DNA of 64,000 bases, taken from Plecoglossus altivelis. Its lineage: Eukaryota > Chordata > Actinopteri > Osmeriformes > Plecoglossidae. Under the pieces are notes generated by a model. That model ran no database searches and had not been told where the DNA came from. It saw only the letters and a program-made list of their open reading frames with translations. Location of the stretch: assembly GCA_036571765.1 (NCBI GenBank), contig BROE01000009.1:9240773-9304772 (forward strand). The letters run 5' to 3'. Shown piece after piece: positions 61,621-64,000 of the stretch (the stretch's first letter is position 1; every line of letters begins with the position of its first letter). The position numbers were made by a program, and so were the translations under genes.

Positions 61621-61799
61621 ATCCTATAACTCCCATGTACTTGTGAACTGCGTCCATTTGAGAGTTATTTTAGCAGCGTCTGTGCAGCCAGACTAAGCAG
61701 GGAGTTTGGCACTTTCGTTTGGCCTTGGCATGTCTGTCATGGTAGCAGACACTGATACAGCTCTCTAACGTAATCCTTCCTGTTCAGGAAATTCAGTTG

Positions 61800-62130
61800 T
61801 CACACTGTAAATTTTGTCAAGCATTGCCTTGCGAAGTCAAAACCTCTCTCTGACATGGTCCCTCCATCTACAAATCGAACATTTGCCAAGAGTGAAGCGT
61901 GCCCACTGACATTTGTGGATTCGTCAATTTGGAAGGCAAATGTCCCACCAGATCAGATTTCAAAAACCTCTTCTTCAAAATCTGCAAACGTGACATCGAT
62001 TCGCCTTCCAATTGTACAGTTCGACAGAGGACTCTTTGCAATTTCCTTCGCTGATTCTGGACCATGAATTGTGTCGACGATTGCCTTGCATGCTGGCGGT
62101 TACTGCGCATGCTACAACCGTATCGCCAGC
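61800..62130 (-). mobile_element. Decayed hAT transposase fragment (SCAND3/ZBED-like)
   Basis: In one minus-strand frame, beginning upstream near 62100, the sequence reads ACKAIVDTIHGPESAKEIAK, SPLSNCTIGRRID and, past a TGA, TFAFQIDESTNVSGHASLL then ANVRFVDG. The NNTVxRRIDD-like and FALQIDEST motifs are typical of the catalytic region of hAT transposases of the SCAND3/FAM200/ZBED5 kind. In-frame stops and missing flanks mark it as an inactive relic. Confidence 0.7.
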
Positions 62131-62438
62131 CCTTCGTGACTTCTTAGCCGGCGCGTTTTGCACACTTCTCTTTCATCGGTCGCTGTCATCGAACTATCTA
62201 AGTCTGCCTGTTGGCCTCTGTCTCCGTTGTTCCCCAGCTCGCTGTTGCCCCTCCAGTACAGATCGCTGAGTGTGGGAGCGCGGAAGTGGATCCTAAAGAT
62301 TTCAGTCTTCTACAAAACCTGGAAAAGAAGTTTATACCGTAGAAGTAGACTTCCCGTAGCATTCGATATGGCATAGACAGAGCATGCGGAGAGAGAAACA
62401 TTACTAAGTGATGCTGTGCACCACCTTACATCGAGGTC

Positions 62439-62466
62439 NNNNNNNNNNNNNNNNNNNNNNNNNNNN
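62439..62466. other. Assembly gap (28 N)
   Basis: Run of N next to a C7 stretch; the true length is unknown. Confidence 0.99.
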
Positions 62467-63069
62467 CCCCCCCTTTCAATAGGCTGGCTACAGACTTGTA
62501 CATGAATGCATAAAGAATGACCAGCTTCATTAATTACTCTTCTGAACGAGGTCTGTGTGTGCAGCGTGGACGTGGCAGATGGCTGGGAAACCAAACACAT
62601 CATTTACTCCTAAAGTGCAGCTTGGATATTCATGAACGTTAATTATTAATGCATTAGTTTCCACCAAGACGTCTTCAATTATGAAGTATTGTCATAACTA
62701 AAAGATACCAAGTCTTAAACGTCTCTATGGCTTTAGCCAGGGTGAGCCCTCCGCAGATACATGAATATAATATTACTGTAATATATCTAATTAATTAACT
62801 TATTCCCTTCTCAACAAGCCCATAATCGCATCCTCTTTACACCAGCGCTGATATAGCTGAGACTGGCTGGTGTCTCTCAGCGGCGCACGTGAGGCCTGTT
62901 ATCTCAGTGTAATGGGTCTTTACCGCTGTGTAATTGGCAGTTAGAGGTCCGGAACGCAGACTCCTGCGACGGCAGTCAGGTGGAGGGACCCGCGGGACAC
63001 GCCTGTCGTAGAGCTCACGTGCCTATGTAGCGTAGGTATAGAGGAGGAGGGGGGGAGGAGCTGTGGGGC
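62467..63069. other. No gene recognised; possible 3' UTR of the minus-strand gene
   Basis: AT-rich complex sequence with several TAATTA motifs (62640-62800). A minus-strand 3' UTR of the gene ending at 63070 could lie here, but no AATAAA was confidently assigned. Confidence 0.4.
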
Positions 63070-63746
63070 TCAGGGGGGGGGGGGCAGACGGGTGGAGTGA
63101 AAGTAATACCAGAACCAGGTGCGAGCGATACCAGACGCCAGCTGTGAATACCGGATGAGCGTGTCGACCGAGCAGCTGTTGTGGTTGTCGTCCTCCACGC
63201 GCACGCTCCCCCCCGGGTCAGGTCCGTAGATAGCGGCGGCGTAGACGGCGGTGTCGTAGAGGAGCGTTCCTTCTGCCGTTCCAGGGGATCAATAGGTTGG
63301 CCTGGTTCAGCCTGTGCTGCACAGCTGGGGGATTATCTGTAGATCCCCTCACTGAGCGCCTGTCAGGAAGCCGTCACTCAGCTTCCCCAGTCAGCCTCCT
63401 CTCCTTCGGCACCCACATCAAAAGCGCTCAGACCCACCCCTGCTTTAACAGGTTCACACCCACACTCATTGTTCATTTGGATGATCGCGCATAATCCCAA
63501 GAGGAGAGAGAGTCCGAACGCGCCAGTCCCTGGCTCTCCCCCCCCGCCTTAACCAGCCGCACCAGGGCTCGGGATGGAGACTCGACCCATGGTAACATCT
63601 GCGTGTGTGCGTTGGGAAACGGCAGTCAGAGTCATGGCAGTGCGAGGGTTCTGGAGGGCTGCAGAGCAGAGCGTAATCCAATCACCTCCGCTGAACTTTC
63701 TCATCTTCAGGCTGTTGGAGGGCTTGATGTACTTTCCTATCAGCTT
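63070..63746 (-). CDS. Unidentified protein, last two exons (C-terminus)
   Basis: Two minus-strand exons fit together. The exon at 63746-63686 (61 nt, after ctgtgcag, before gtgatt) encodes KLIGKYIKPSNSLKMRKFSG and ends in phase 1. The exon at 63272-63070 (203 nt, after ggcag) starts with the two bases that complete a Glu codon and runs to TGA at 63070-63072. It includes GTLLYDTAVYAAAIYGPDPG, EDDNHNSCSVDTLIRYSQL and ends WFWYYFHSTRLPPPP. Third codon positions are strongly G/C in this frame only, supporting coding. The total is an 87-residue C-terminus. The four terminal prolines come from a C12 run, so the exact end depends on its length. I do not recognise the family; upstream exons lie beyond the window. 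Confidence 0.6.
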
Positions 63747-64000
63747 CTGCACAGGGACGTGTGTGTGTCTGTGCGCGTGGGTGTGTGCACGCACACAAGT
63801 GTGTGTGGGTGAGGTTGAAGCTGTGCAAGTGTGAGAGTGTGCATGTGAGTATGTGTGTGTGTGTGTGTGTAAAGTTGTGTGCTTGTGTGTCTGTTAGACC
63901 CTCCCATGTGATAACTGAATACAGCTTTGTGTGATGGCTGTGATCCAGATGCAGGCTTTTCTCATCTCTGACACCCTTCTCCCCCTCCTATCTCCTCTCC

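Larger units (their letters stand above)
53497..61799. other. Repeat-rich region downstream of ap5s1
   Basis: No recognised gene in about 8.3 kb; MAVS, which follows AP5S1 in human, is not seen. Contains a CTCF-like forward motif (53574-53587, 13/14), several minisatellites listed separately, a CG-rich patch at 55960-56240 with repeated TGCGACGCGTTC, and a complex AT-containing stretch at 58262-58400 with TAATTGAA, TAATTACT and ATAATTAGG that looks like conserved non-coding DNA. Confidence 0.5.

Noticed and set aside
60629..61696. 355- and 318-codon S/L/C-rich plus-strand ORFs
   Set aside because: Product of the 17-bp tandem repeat; open in more than one frame.
53500..61800. Expected MAVS orthologue after ap5s1
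   Set aside because: No CARD-like or transmembrane exon recognised on either strand; fish gene order may differ.

Overview
This is vertebrate nuclear DNA, almost certainly from a teleost fish. Genes are split by GT..AG introns, CA/GT/GA microsatellites and minisatellites are abundant, and there are fish-type interspersed repeats. Five genes are recognisable from exon reading frames whose splice phases fit together; a sixth is partial and unidentified. I see no bacterial operon, CRISPR array, viral gene or wholly new system. The interest lies in gene architecture, regulatory motifs and repeat placement. The species cannot be named from the sequence.

Layout: (1) 1-2.5 kb, the last exon(s) of a class I Rab11-FIP gene, probably rab11fip5, plus strand. 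(2) 3.1-17.0 kb, sfxn5 (mitochondrial sideroflexin 5), plus strand, 14 coding exons and 326 aa, with several minisatellites in its introns, including a ~1.5 kb array of a 20-bp unit. (3) 18.9-22.2 kb, emx1 (forebrain homeobox), minus strand, three exons, 235 aa, tail to tail with sfxn5. (4) 28.8-29.8 kb, noto/floating head (notochord homeobox), minus strand, three exons, 255 aa. (5) 29.9-40.6 kb, a long intergenic stretch with repeats, a tRNA-Cys-like relic and a divergent pair of CTCF-like motifs. (6) 40.7-46.8 kb, cdc25b (cell-cycle phosphatase), plus strand, 15 exons, 563 aa, behind a cell-cycle-type promoter. (7) 51.3-53.5 kb, ap5s1 (AP-5 sigma subunit), plus strand, three exons, 200 aa, with a hAT-type MITE just before exon 2. 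(8) 53.5-64 kb, repeat-rich DNA with a decayed hAT transposase fragment and a small N gap, then the 3' end of an unidentified minus-strand gene at 63.07-63.75 kb.

The genes do not form one pathway. rab11fip5, sfxn5, emx1 and noto are neighbours on human chromosome 2p13, and cdc25b and ap5s1 are neighbours on human 20p13, so this window joins two conserved blocks. The developmental pair emx1/noto sits beside housekeeping genes, and homeodomain-type site clusters inside sfxn5 suggest it may host emx1 regulatory DNA (inference).
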